Part shown: in pieces, positions 33,065-42,938 of the stretch | Position numbering within the stretch: position 1 is the stretch's first letter | Layout: each line of letters starts with the position of its first letter | Translations under genes and position numbers: made by a program | The notes under the pieces: model-generated | The model's database searches: none | Told to the model about the DNA's origin: nothing | What the model saw: only the letters and a program-made list of their open reading frames with translations | Assembly (NCBI GenBank): GCA_021018995.1 | Contig: CM037596.1 | Coordinates: forward strand, 13,467,501 to 13,531,500 | DNA length: 64,000 bases | Reading direction: 5' to 3' | Origin: Chloranthus sessilifolius | Taxonomy: Eukaryota > Streptophyta > Magnoliopsida > Chloranthales > Chloranthaceae

Positions 33065-34658
33065 TTGTCCACTCAACTTCTTACTAGACGAAAATTTAAA
33101 AATCTGTCAAACCTTCTTTCTCATGTTTGTTACACATCAAATCTTGAACCAAAAAATATTAAAGAAGCTCTTCTTGATGAGCATTGGGTTACTGCGATGC
33201 AAGAAGAGCTCTCTCAATTCAAAAGGAATGATGTGTGGGAACTTGTTTCTAGACCTCCAAATATTAGAATCATCGGTACAAAATGGATTTTTAAAAATAA
33301 AACAAATGAAGAAGGTAAAATCATTAGAAACAAAGCAAGATTGGTGGCTCAAGGGTACACTCAGGTTGAAGGTATTGATTTTCATGAAACATTTGCTCCT
33401 GTAGCTAGGCTTGAGTCCATTCGCATAATCTTAGCAATGGCATGTCATTTAAAATTTAAATTATACCAAATGGATGTAAAGAGTGCATTTTTAAATGGTT
33501 TTTTGACTGAGGAAGTGTATGTGGAACAACCCAAAGGATTTGAAGATCCACATCATTCTCATGATGTATTTAAACTTAAAAAGGCATTATATGGCCTGAA
33601 ACAAGCACCTCGTGCTTGGTATGATAGACTCACAAAATACCTAATCACTAATGGTTTTAAACATGGTAGTGTGGATAAAATATTATTTTTGAAAGAAGAA
33701 TCATCTAATTTAACTGTTGCTCAAATTTATGTTGATGACATTATCTTTGGATCCACATTAGACTTAAATGCTCATAAATTTCAAACTCTAATGAGCAATG
33801 AATTTGAAATGAGTTTATTCTGTGAGTTAAATTGCTTCTTAGGTCTCCAAATAAAACAATGTTCCACTGGCATTTTCATTTTCCAATCTAAATATGCAAA
33901 AGAACTTGTAAAGAAATTTGGTTTGGAATCAAGTAAACCTGCCCGCACCCCTATGAGTACGTCAGTGAAATTGACAAAAGATGTAAATGGTAAAATTGTA
34001 GGGGATACAATTTATAGAAGCATGATAGGTAGTCTTCTCTATCTTACTGCTAGTAGACCGGATATTGCTTACAGTGTGGGTATGTGCGCTAGATTTCAGG
34101 CAGCTCCTAAGGAGTCTCATCTAACTATTCTCAACATTCGTTATGTTAACGGTACACTAGAGTTAGGCCTCTGGTATCCTTTCGATACCACATCTCATAT
34201 CATTGGTTTTTCCGATTCTGATTGGGCCGGTAACTCTGATGATCGTAAAAGCATGAGTGGCGGTTGTTTTTATATTGGAAATTGTCTTGTGTCTTGGCTC
34301 AGCAAAAAACAAGCTTCGGTTTCTTTATCCTTCTTTGAAGCAATATATTTCACGGTAATGGGTGCACTCAACTCTTATGGATGAAGCAAATGTTGTCTGA
34401 CTATGGGATTTCTCAAGGTGTAATGACCTTGTTTTGTGATAACACCGTATTTGTATTTCTGAAAATCCTGTACAACATTCTAGGACTAAACACATTGATA
34501 TTCGACACCACTTCATACGTGATTTGGTGGAAGAAAAAATTATTCTCCTGAAGCACATACACACGCAATTACAATTAGCAGATATTTTTACAAAATCGTT
34601 GGATTTTGATCGATTTGAATTTCTTCGAAAATCCATTAGTTTATGCTTCATCGATTAA
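33065..34658 (+). pseudogene. Copia-2 reverse transcriptase and RNase H
   Basis: RT shows [94 protein letters not shown] and the catalytic [10 protein letters not shown] (33728 on). RNase H has [20 protein letters not shown] and SWLSKKQ. A frame change near 34375 precedes FCDNT, RTKHIDIRHHFIRDLVEEK and LADIFTKSLD, ending at TAA 34656. The active-site residues are intact. Confidence 0.9.
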
Positions 34659-35524
34659 TCACTATTTCATCACTTGTATATATATATATATATATATTTT
34701 TTTTTTTTCTTCTTTCTTCGCAGATATTTTTATATAATTTTGTTTGATACGTTCTAAAGTTTCATGCGTGATCATGTTATAAAATTTTCTAAGAATGCAT
34801 TTGTATTATTTTGAGTTACACTGAATTGGCTTTTATTCTGTATCATCACGGTATTTTTTATTATCGTTAGTATATAAAGGAATTTTTTACTAATAGTTAT
34901 TGCAACAAGCTTATGCTCTGGGTAAATGTTGAATCTTGATTTTTTTTATTCAAATAATGTTCTGTATTCTTCTGATTTTTCTTTCAATTTGCCTTTTCAA
35001 CTCGAGTCAATAAGCCCGTGGAGTATTCTATACTTAATGCCCTAAGTCAACTGAATTAGGAGTCATTGGCCTAACCCTCGCTAAATGAGTTGAATAGAAA
35101 GCAAGTGAATTTCAGATTGAATATTCAAATTTTTCTTTCACTCTACCTTGTAGCCTAATTGACTTGAGCAAGTAAAACCGTTGGGATTTCTTCAAATCTA
35201 TTGCCCTAAACTAACTAGTTGGGAGTCAATGTTCTAAAGCTTATTAAAAAGGTCTTTTAGAAAGCTTAAAAAGGTGTGAGTATCTTTCCTTTTTGGAGAA
35301 CATTTAAAAAAAAAAAAAGTGGGAATCTCAATATTATTTGGACCATATGTTGTTGTTGCAATTAACTTTGATTTTTAAAATCTTCCTTTGTTAACTATTG
35401 TTTTCTAATGTAATACCTTTGATGTGTATAGAAAATAGTGAATTTTATGTTACTCTTATTGCTTCGTTTGCATTTTAGGATGTTTTTTTTTATTCTTTCA
35501 CATGAAATTTTATTACATATTATA

Positions 35525-35565
<41 letters not shown>

Positions 35566-35600
35566 CTATTTTTGAAAATAAAAATAAAAATTCTTAAGTG
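34659..35600. other. Copia-2 spacer between pol and the palindrome array
   Basis: Non-coding, with a (TA)n run at 34676..34698 followed by T-rich sequence, and a long poly-A run (about 35530..35562). There are no conserved proteins. Confidence 0.5.
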
Positions 35601-35602
35601 TC

Positions 35603-35951
35603 ACGGACGTCCGTGACGTCTATACGGACGTCCGTATTCTCAACCCCAAACTAATTCCATCCGGCCTTCCGTGATTCACTACGGACGTCCGTATTTCAAT
35701 AGGTTCACTGCCTCTTTTCAACGGACGTCCGTGAATCACTCCGGACGTCCGGTTTATAATCAGTTCCAAAAATTCGAACGGTCTTTCTGCAGTTATTACA
35801 CCTGACAACTGTCAGTCATTCACGGACGTCCGTGCATGTCTCCACGGACGTCCGTCAGTTCAATTTCCAAAGCATTCTCAATGCGGTTAAATTTTGTTTC
35901 CACGGATCTCAATGTCATACGAACGTCCGTGAGCTTCTGACGGACGTCCGT
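35603..35951. repeat. ACGGACGTCCGT palindrome array upstream of the Copia-2 extra ORF
   Basis: Copies start at 35603, 35624, 35681, 35721, 35741 (CCGGACGTCCGG), 35822, 35844, 35919 (one mismatch) and 35940, with a degenerate copy at 35661. They form five pairs with spacings of 21, 20, 20, 22 and 21 bp. The array ends about 100 bases before the ORF start at 36049. The motif is that of the LTR promoter. Confidence 0.92.
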
Positions 35952-36048
35952 ACAAATTTTTTTAAAAACGAAACTCTTGAACCGTCTTCTTCATTTTTCA
36001 CTCAAAATTTTTTTTCACTCTGCTCTTCATTTCAACGAAAAATAGAGA

Positions 36049-37229
36049 ATGCCTCTAAATAGGAAAAACTCTAAGAAATCTAAAGGTTCTTCCTCTTCTT
36101 CATCGCATGAACTTCAACGTTTTCCTTCCAAAAGCCATGAAGAACGTTTTCACCGTCTATTTCTTAATAGAAATCTCATCGTCGAACGGGTTGTTCTTGA
36201 CAAATTTCTCAAAGATCATGATTTGTATGACATGTTTGCTTCTCGGGGTTGGCTTTCACTTCTTTCTCTCTAGCACTCTGCTTACAGATGTGGTTGGTGT
36301 TTTATGCTAATCTCCTCAACGCCAAGATTGTAGAGAGTAGGATGGAGTGTTATGCAGTGACTTACATTTTTGGTAAACAAATCACTTTTTCTCCTTTACT
36401 TATCTCTGAAATCTTGGGCATTCCTTTAAATGAAAATGGGTATAGTTATCCTGTAGATGAAAGTCAAATTCAATCACTGTTTAGTCCTTCCACCGTCTAT
36501 GACTATGTATGCAATGCACCGTCTCAACTCACTGGAATTGCATTGCACTATTCTTCCTTGAAAATGAAATTTCAATGGCTTCGCTACGTTCTTTTTGCCA
36601 CTCTTACACCAAGAGCGGGAAATAAAGATCAAGTGCGTTGGGACATTATTTATCTAATGTTCCTCTTAGACAAAAATCGTCCTTTGTGTGTATCTTCAAT
36701 AATTTTTGAATTAATCCTTCGACGCATGAGGGATGATACCTCTAAAATGTCTCTTCCTTTTCCTATAATTATTAGCAAGATTGTTGAGTCTCAAATGACT
36801 CTTCCTCCTTTTCTGGCTACTTCTAGAGCCATGGCACCATTAGGAAAATTAAAAAAAATTGGAAAAAGAGTTACACTAGATTTGGACGATGTTGAATTAT
36901 TAGATGATACGTCTGATGAAGATGAGGCAGAAGATTTTCTTGCTCAAGAGGGTTTTCCTCAAGAAGCCGCTGCTCCACCAGCAGTTCCTCCGTATCAAGG
37001 TCAAGAGGGTCATTATTATGATCAACATTTTCATAGGATGCATACTGAGATGCAACATATGCATTCTGAAATTCAAAACTTATCAAATCGGATTGAAACT
37101 GGGTTCAATATTTATGGGGAACAAATATCTTCATTACAAATGACAATGATTGACGGTTTTGAAGCGATGATGAATCGTTTTAACAATGTCTTTCCGCCTC
37201 CAGGAGCACACTTTCCGCCTCCAGAATGA
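36049..37229 (+). pseudogene. Copia-2 extra ORF (putative plant transposon protein family)
   Basis: About 393 residues with one frameshift near 36265. It starts MPLNRKNSKKSKGSSSS, a basic Ser-rich tail. A globular part follows: RFHRLFLNRNLIVERVV, DMFASRGWLSLL, then VFYANLLNAKIVESRM, FGKQITFSPLLISEILGIP, LRYVLFATLTPRAGNKDQV, DIIYLMFLLDKNRPLCVS and MSLPFPIIISKIVE. A short acidic stretch (DDTSDEDEAED) and a helical tail with HRMHTEMQHMHSEIQNL come next, and the protein ends in FPPPE. The RGW...L-FYANL and PR...V arrangement is what I associate with the plant transposon protein family also present in the Tekay elements here. It has no transmembrane anchor, so it is not a typical envelope. The role is unknown. 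Confidence 0.7.
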
Positions 37230-37710
37230 TGTTTATTTTGTTATAATGTTGTAATTCTGACAAATTTATTCTGGTTTGAGGATATATTATGTTTTTGTAA
37301 TGCTATAATTCTTCTTTTCATGTTTTAATCTTTTAAATTTTAATATGGTGTTAAAAGTTTCCTTCATTTGTGCTTAACTTCAAAATTTATATTTGAATGT
37401 AGTTTCACTGGTTAAAAGTATCCTTTGTCACATTATGACAAAAAGGGGGAGATACTCCTTATATTTCACTTGTGCTATTAATGTGTTCTATGGTTATTTC
37501 AACAGGTGAAGAGCTACAACTAAAAGATAATTTTTTTTTGATATAGTGTTAAGGTTACACTTTTACTTGGCAAATAGGTAGGGGGAGCAAATAGAGTTGT
37601 AATTTCTGCATTTGCATTCTAGATTGATGTATAGGACTTACAAGGGAAATGAATATATTGTATTTTCTATTTTTCCAGTCCTTGTAATTTTTTTTTGTCA
37701 TGATTGTGAC
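37230..37710. other. Copia-2 3' untranslated spacer
   Basis: Non-coding. It contains an additional polypurine-like AAAAAGGGGGAGATAC at 37439, about 280 bases before the functional one. Confidence 0.5.
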
Positions 37711-37722
37711 AAAGGGGGAGAT
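37711..37722 (+). other. Polypurine tract of Copia-2
   Basis: AAAGGGGGAGAT directly precedes the 3' LTR start at 37723. Confidence 0.9.
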
Positions 37723-38381
37723 TGTAAGACTTTTTGTCACCATCATGACTCAAAAAACCAGTATTGCTTCTTTAGGAAATAGTGTTGCCAAGTAATTAAG
37801 TTTGACAAATTGGTTTGTCATTTTTTTGACCCACGGTCGTCCGTTGTACACTCACGGACGTCCGTTGTCACGGACGACCGTGAGTGATTCACGGACGTCC
37901 GTGATCCTAAAACATATAAATTTTAGGAAGTTCAGCGCATCTTTCTAAAATTTTTGTTTGTCCAAAATTGTGTCATTGAGATTACTTTACTTCTTTTGAT
38001 TTCATTCTCTAATCTCTTTGGTGTTTATGGGTCGTTATGATTTCATGTTTGAGAGTGTAAGACTTGTGTGAGACAAGTGAACCTTCGCAAGGAACGTAGG
38101 TTGATGGAAATGTTCACTATGGATAGTATGATGGAGAAAGGCTGTCATGTTTGGTGATTGGAGTGCTAGGGCATATCATTCCAAAGAAGCACTGTAAAGT
38201 TTTTTGTTCATAGTGAATTTCTTTTTGGATCTGAGATAGATCCCGTGGTTTTTGCCTGTGACGGGTTTTCCACGTTAAAAATGTCTTGCATACTTATTTT
38301 GATTGTATAATGATTGTGAGTAGATTTTAATTGATAAATTTAATAGATTATATTAAAAAACTTAAATTTCCCAAATTTTCA
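37723..38381 (+). repeat. Copia-2 3' LTR (659 bp)
   Basis: Co-linear with 28990..29668 apart from a roughly 20-bp deletion after the TATA box and a few substitutions. It is followed by the TTTTT target duplication at 38382..38386. Confidence 0.93.
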
Positions 38382-38386
38382 TTTTT

Positions 38387-38500
38387 GTTAGGCATCTACC
38401 CGTTGCTCATGGGCTTGGGCCTGGTAGGTGCATTGTGATGCAACCTGAACTTGCTGGTTCAATCCCAGCTTTCCTATCAAGAAATTAAAAAAAAAAAAAC
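38387..38500 (+). mobile_element. tRNA-derived SINE-like element
   Basis: An A-box-like TTGCTCATGGG near 38403 and a perfect B box GGTTCAATCCC near 38457 form a pol III promoter about 45 bases apart. A short body and a poly-A tail of 12 follow. It starts directly after the Copia-2 target duplication, so its 5' end may have been cut by that insertion. Confidence 0.5.
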
Positions 38501-38854
38501 TACCCATTCCACAAGTTTATTTTGTTCCATAACTTCCCTTCAAATCTAGTGGTCATATATATTTTTAGCAAGGGATCATCCCACGACATTTTGGTGATTG
38601 GGTTACAGGGTGCACACACAATCAACTTCCCTTTAATTGATTTTTGTTTTCCTTTTTATTTATCGTGTAGATTGTCTTCGTTCTAATATAAGATGCATTG
38701 CCTTCTCACTGATTTACGACAGAGATTGAACCATGTACAGGGTTATTTAAAAGGTATAACTGCTTACTTTGGTGCTACTCTACTGCATTGAGTTCAGGGC
38801 ATCATTTTAATTCTTCCTGGCTTCAATATCTGTAAGTAACACTTATCTACAAAA

Positions 38855-38901
<47 letters not shown>
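38855..38901. repeat. (TA)n microsatellite
   Basis: About 23 TA units. Confidence 0.9.
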
Positions 38902-38904
<3 letters not shown>

Positions 38905-38931
38905 GGTATTTGAGGAATGCTTTATGCTCAT

Positions 38932-39110
38932 CAAGATTCTTCTTTTGAACTATACTTATTGACACGGGGATGGAACATTTTGACCTTTGCTGTTATGTGG
39001 GCCATCTGGAGTGAAAGAAACGGAAGAGTGTTTCAGAGAAACGTCGACTGTTTGTTTGGATTATAAAATTGGCCAGAGATTTTGCAGTTCAATGGGTCAG
39101 TTTATCTGTT
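38932..39110 (+). mobile_element. LINE 3'-end remnant
   Basis: The frame reads RGWNILTFAVMWAIWSERNG followed by RVFQRNVDCLF, the W-x-IW-x-ERN-x-R-x-F signature at the end of plant LINE reverse transcriptases. A stop follows shortly after. Confidence 0.55.
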
Positions 39111-39663
39111 AACAAGAACCAGAGGGAGGGCAGAGACTTTTTTATACTCAACCAACCCCCTCGGTTTTCAGTTTGACGCCACCCAAATCGTAACTGAACC
39201 AAACCAAATTGGGGTTCGGTTCAACTTATGTCAGTTTTCAGTGAGGTTCAGTCCGATTTGGGACCCTCGGTTTCCAATTCGGGTTTGGTGTTTGTTTCAA
39301 AGCTTGCATCCCTACTGCTGTATGGATTTAACTCTCTATCACGCCAAGCAAGGACCCCTAAATTGTTCAATCTTTGCTCTCTAACATCAACCATAATATT
39401 TAATTTTAAATGACTGGTAATAAAATTCAAAAATGGGAAGGCTCACATCTACTTATTGACACGATTCCTTGGAACGAACTTTTTCTTTCACATCTACTTC
39501 TTGTGAAAGATGTGAAGGATGACTGATAATAAAATTCAAAAATGGATTTCATTTAAGTTTGCCAAACTTGAACTTTATCTTTTGTTTGAGGTGTGAAAGA
39601 TGACGATTTCTGCGAAAATATATTTAAACCATCTGATCATGAGACATATTCTTGTTACTGTAG

Positions 39664-39894
39664 GCGGAGACTCCTATAAACATCTTCGAGGACGCCGAGG
39701 ATCGATTCCAAGCATGGTCCTTACCTTCACATAATTTCACAGTCATGGCCTTATGGAGCAAATTCCTAGTACTCGGTGTAGAACAAGTAATAAATGGCTC
39801 ATCTTTGGGCATGTTTGACATCCAACTAGACCAAATTGATGACAAGTGGACATCGAAACTCGTCAGGCTCGACTACGCCATCATATCCGGTTGA
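39664..39894 (+). pseudogene. Trichome-birefringence-like (TBL) protein, single exon relic
   Basis: After an AG acceptor the frame reads AETPINIFEDAEDRFQAW, then HNFTVMALWSKFLVLGVEQ, FDIQLDQIDDKWTSKLVRLD and YAIISG, followed by TGA. This is an internal part of a TBL polysaccharide O-acetyltransferase (Golgi, cell-wall acetylation), where ED-AEDRFRTW, HNFT-x-x-x-W-x-FLV and DYVIISxxHWF are conserved. The stop falls where the HWF segment should begin. The GDS and DXXH catalytic motifs are not in this fragment and were not found nearby. Confidence 0.7.
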
Positions 39895-40527
39895 TGGAAG
39901 TAGAAAGGTTGGAATGAGTTACAAATGCCAAAATTTTTTGTTGCAGATGAAAAGAAACATTCTGGCTGTGGAGCGTGAGGCTCCAAAACTGAGGTGGAGA
40001 AAGAAATAAATTAAAAATAAATTATTATTATTAGAAAAAATTTAATTAAAACAACCCGTACGCCGACGGCTGCAATTGTAACCGTCGGCGTAGGGCGGGA
40101 AATATTTTTTTAAAAAAAATCCTACGCCAATAGCGACAGCCATCAATGATAAAATCCTCTTCAAAGATTGTATTATGACCATTAAAGGATGGGTGGTGGC
40201 GCACAGTCAGATCTCTTCCCCAAGTTTCAGCCTTAGAAGTTTCGATGCTGATCAACTCATTTATTTTATCAATGCTTTGTATTAGGGACTTCCAGTGTAT
40301 GGGGTCCAGGGAGTGTTTTCTAATTTCTTGTTTATTTTTTCAGAGGTTTTTTTTCAAACATTTCGAATTCCTCCTCATGTAGGTTTTCTCCCATGCATTT
40401 GGTTTTCCTACATTTTGCTTGGGTATCTATTATAGTTTTCTTCGGCAAGTCCAGTTTTCTAGACAGCAATGTTCGCGGGACTGACATGTTTTTATCCGGA
40501 ATTTCGAGGCACATTGATCGGTGTCGA
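39895..40527. other. Intergenic stretch with a strong hairpin
   Basis: It contains a near-perfect inverted repeat at 40059..40092 (TACGCCGACGG / CCGTCGGCGTA around a 12-base loop), similar in style to subterminal repeats of CACTA elements. No gene was recognised. Confidence 0.5.
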
Positions 40528-40763
40528 AATGTGACTATATTTTACACCTTAATGCCTATATTTAGCTAGTCGATGAAAGCATCTGATAGATGTTATGTAG
40601 TTTCAATATTTACAAGTGTTTCTGACCGCTGGATCTTCAAAGTACATAAAAGTGGATAATTAAATATTACGCAGGAGCAGTGAATCAAAAGGTCAAAAGA
40701 AGCATCGAAATCCGTGAAGTAGCTCAACATCTACCAGAAGAATGAACACTCTACCCCTATGTG

Positions 40764-40851
40764 TCAATCGATTGAGAACCAAGTGTCAATCGATTGACAG
40801 GAGAAGACAATTTTGCCCTTTCTCATTTCGAATTTGAAGTCAATCGATTGA
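40764..40851. repeat. TCAATCGATTGA palindrome trio
   Basis: Exact copies start at 40764, 40786 and 40840. The first two are 22 bp apart. The last ends 30 bases before a TATATAAA. Confidence 0.85.
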
Positions 40852-40880
40852 GCCTATGAGAAAATTGTTTTACTCGCCCC

Positions 40881-40888
40881 TATATAAA
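40881..40888 (+). promoter_or_regulatory. TATA box in the probable LTR remnant
   Basis: TATATAAA in the context CCCCTATATAAACAAAG, just downstream of the palindromes, is a strong TATA match. Confidence 0.55.
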
Positions 40889-41822
40889 CAAAGCTACGAC
40901 TTAGGGTTGAGGGCGTTGGGAATTTAGAATTATTATCTCTTTTTCTTTTAGGGTTTTCTCTGGGTAAATTGTACTTACGCTTCGACATTTCTTTTCTTGT
41001 ACAGTTTGTGAAATTATAGATTGTATTTAGGAAAAGAATTGTAAAGAGATCTTGAGTGATAAATAAAAAGTGCATGTTTAAGAGAATGATTTCGAGTTTA
41101 CAACGAGATCGCACACCAAGGATGAGCGGCTAAATCAATTGTTCAAGGAGGATGCGATCTCCAGATAAGTAATATTTTTATTATTAACTCCACAATTTTT
41201 GTGCTTCATCATGGAATCATTCTGCTAAAAAGTGTGTTTGATTGAATATCTTTTGAATACTTTATTATGACCGTTGATCTAGGTTATCAACGACCATAAT
41301 CGCTAGATCTGTACCTGCAAGCCGATCTAGGCTGCAGAGTGATTATTCGTTCATTGTCGTGATTTAAGAATCTTGATATAAGGCTATCCTTTTTACATGA
41401 TTCATACCGCAATGATAGGCTGAGTCATCGTTTTTAGATAGGGTATGCCGAATCGATGATCATATTTTCTTACGATTCATTTTTCTAGATAAATTATGGT
41501 GTGATTGATGTGTTATGGAATTGTGGGTTTAATGGTAGAAAGGTTATAAATATGGAGTATCAAATTCCTTAATAATTCTTAAAATTGTCATTTTATTTAT
41601 CAGAAATTGTTCTTGCTCAGATTAGTTATTTTTCTTACATCTAGAATAGTGTGGTAATTGTTTGGCAAATTGAATTTTCTCCCTTGGTACTTCCTTGGGT
41701 GTTTTAAATCTCTTTAAGGTTTATTTAAATTTCACGTTTCCCTGTGAATTCGACACCCTTGATTTCGCCGTGCTACGATAGATCTTATGCACTTGTAAGG
41801 GTACAATTTTAAGACCGATCAC

Positions 41823-42938
41823 ACATGATTCAATGTTTTTTACTCAATAAATTATACGAAGTTTAGAAAACAAGAAAATAACTGTTGGCAAATATAGAAT
41901 GAAATAAAATGTTTGATACCATTATCTACGCCCCTTCAAACGGTAATCAAATCAATTAATAACAACATCAAGTAATCAAGGCTGTAATTAAATTTATAAT
42001 AATAAAATCTAGGCAGTAATTAAATTTATAATCCTTATAAAAAAAATTAAATTTATAATAAAATCTAGGCAGTAATTAAAAGTTAATTACATTTATTGGT
42101 ATGCTTTTTCACGATTCGCAACTCGTTCTTTGCACGGTACCCTCACCCTGTCAGTGGACGACAACCAAGATTGTCACATAGCTCTCGGTAGGTACCCACC
42201 GACCACATGCTTACAAAATTCTCACATTTTTTTTACGGGCTTTCGATTTAGACCCGACACCAAAATATTGTTTAAATGATCTTATGCCATCATGAGTTTA
42301 AAAGTTTAATTTTAATGGCATAAAACATTTAAACTAAAAATGTAATGGCATGTATAAAATGCATATCTATATAAATAAATAAAAATCCATGTAGAAAATG
42401 TAATGGCATTTTAGTCATTTAGGATTAATTTTTAGGCCTTTTTGGGAATAAAACGTGGCAAGGGAAAATTTTGGGAAAAAATACCAAAAAAGGAAAGTAG
42501 AAAAAAGGAGAGGAAATTGGAATACAAAAAAAATACGGCAATAGAAAAATTCAGAAAAATGAAAAACATAAGTATAAGAAAAAATATAAAAATATATAAT
42601 AAATGTAAGAAAATATAAATTTATTTAGTTAAGCCTTTTTCATTAAAATCATTTCATAAGCAAAATGTATAAATAACATTTTAAAGGGGAAAGTTTTGTT
42701 TTATTCATTTTTTTTTAAATGTCTATATATGTTTGGAGAAAAAAATGCACTTTAAATGCTTTTTTTAATGACGACTCTGACAGACATTTTAGCACAAAAA
42801 TGGTGTTTAAATGATCTTCAACCATTAAAATTAAAAAAAAAATCTCCCACTATTGAAGGTTGAATTATCATGCCATGTGGCTTAAATTTGTGATCAATCT
42901 AAATTATTAAGAGTGGCAATCCATTATTGCAACATATT
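41823..42938. other. AT-rich intergenic stretch, no gene seen
   Basis: Contains short local repeats (TAGGCAGTAATTAAA near 42010 and 42070) and A-rich runs. There are no conserved proteins. Confidence 0.4.

Larger units (their letters stand above)
28990..38381 (+). mobile_element. Copia-2: complete Ty1/copia element (SIRE-like), 9.4 kb
   Basis: Two near-identical LTRs (28990..29668 and 37723..38381) start TGTAAGAC and end TTTTCA. They flank a primer site, a long gag, protease, integrase, RT-RNase H, a palindrome array, an extra ORF and a polypurine tract. The target duplication is TTTTT on both sides. The double zinc knuckle, long coiled gag and extra 3' ORF suit the SIRE/Maximus clade. Similar LTRs imply a recent insertion, yet gag, integrase, RNase H and the extra ORF each carry breaks. 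Confidence 0.93.
40528..41822 (+). repeat. Probable LTR remnant (solo LTR) with its own palindromes
   Basis: The stretch starts TGTCGAAATGTGAC. It has three palindromes followed by a TATA box, and ends in GTGAATTCGACACCCTTG and GCCGTGCTACGATAGATC, which resemble the 3' ends of plant gypsy LTRs. No internal region or second LTR was found, and the borders are uncertain. Confidence 0.35.

Noticed and set aside
36049-37229. Retroviral-type envelope gene in Copia-2
   Set aside because: No signal peptide, no transmembrane anchor and no cleavage site were seen. The residue pattern fits the plant transposon protein family instead.
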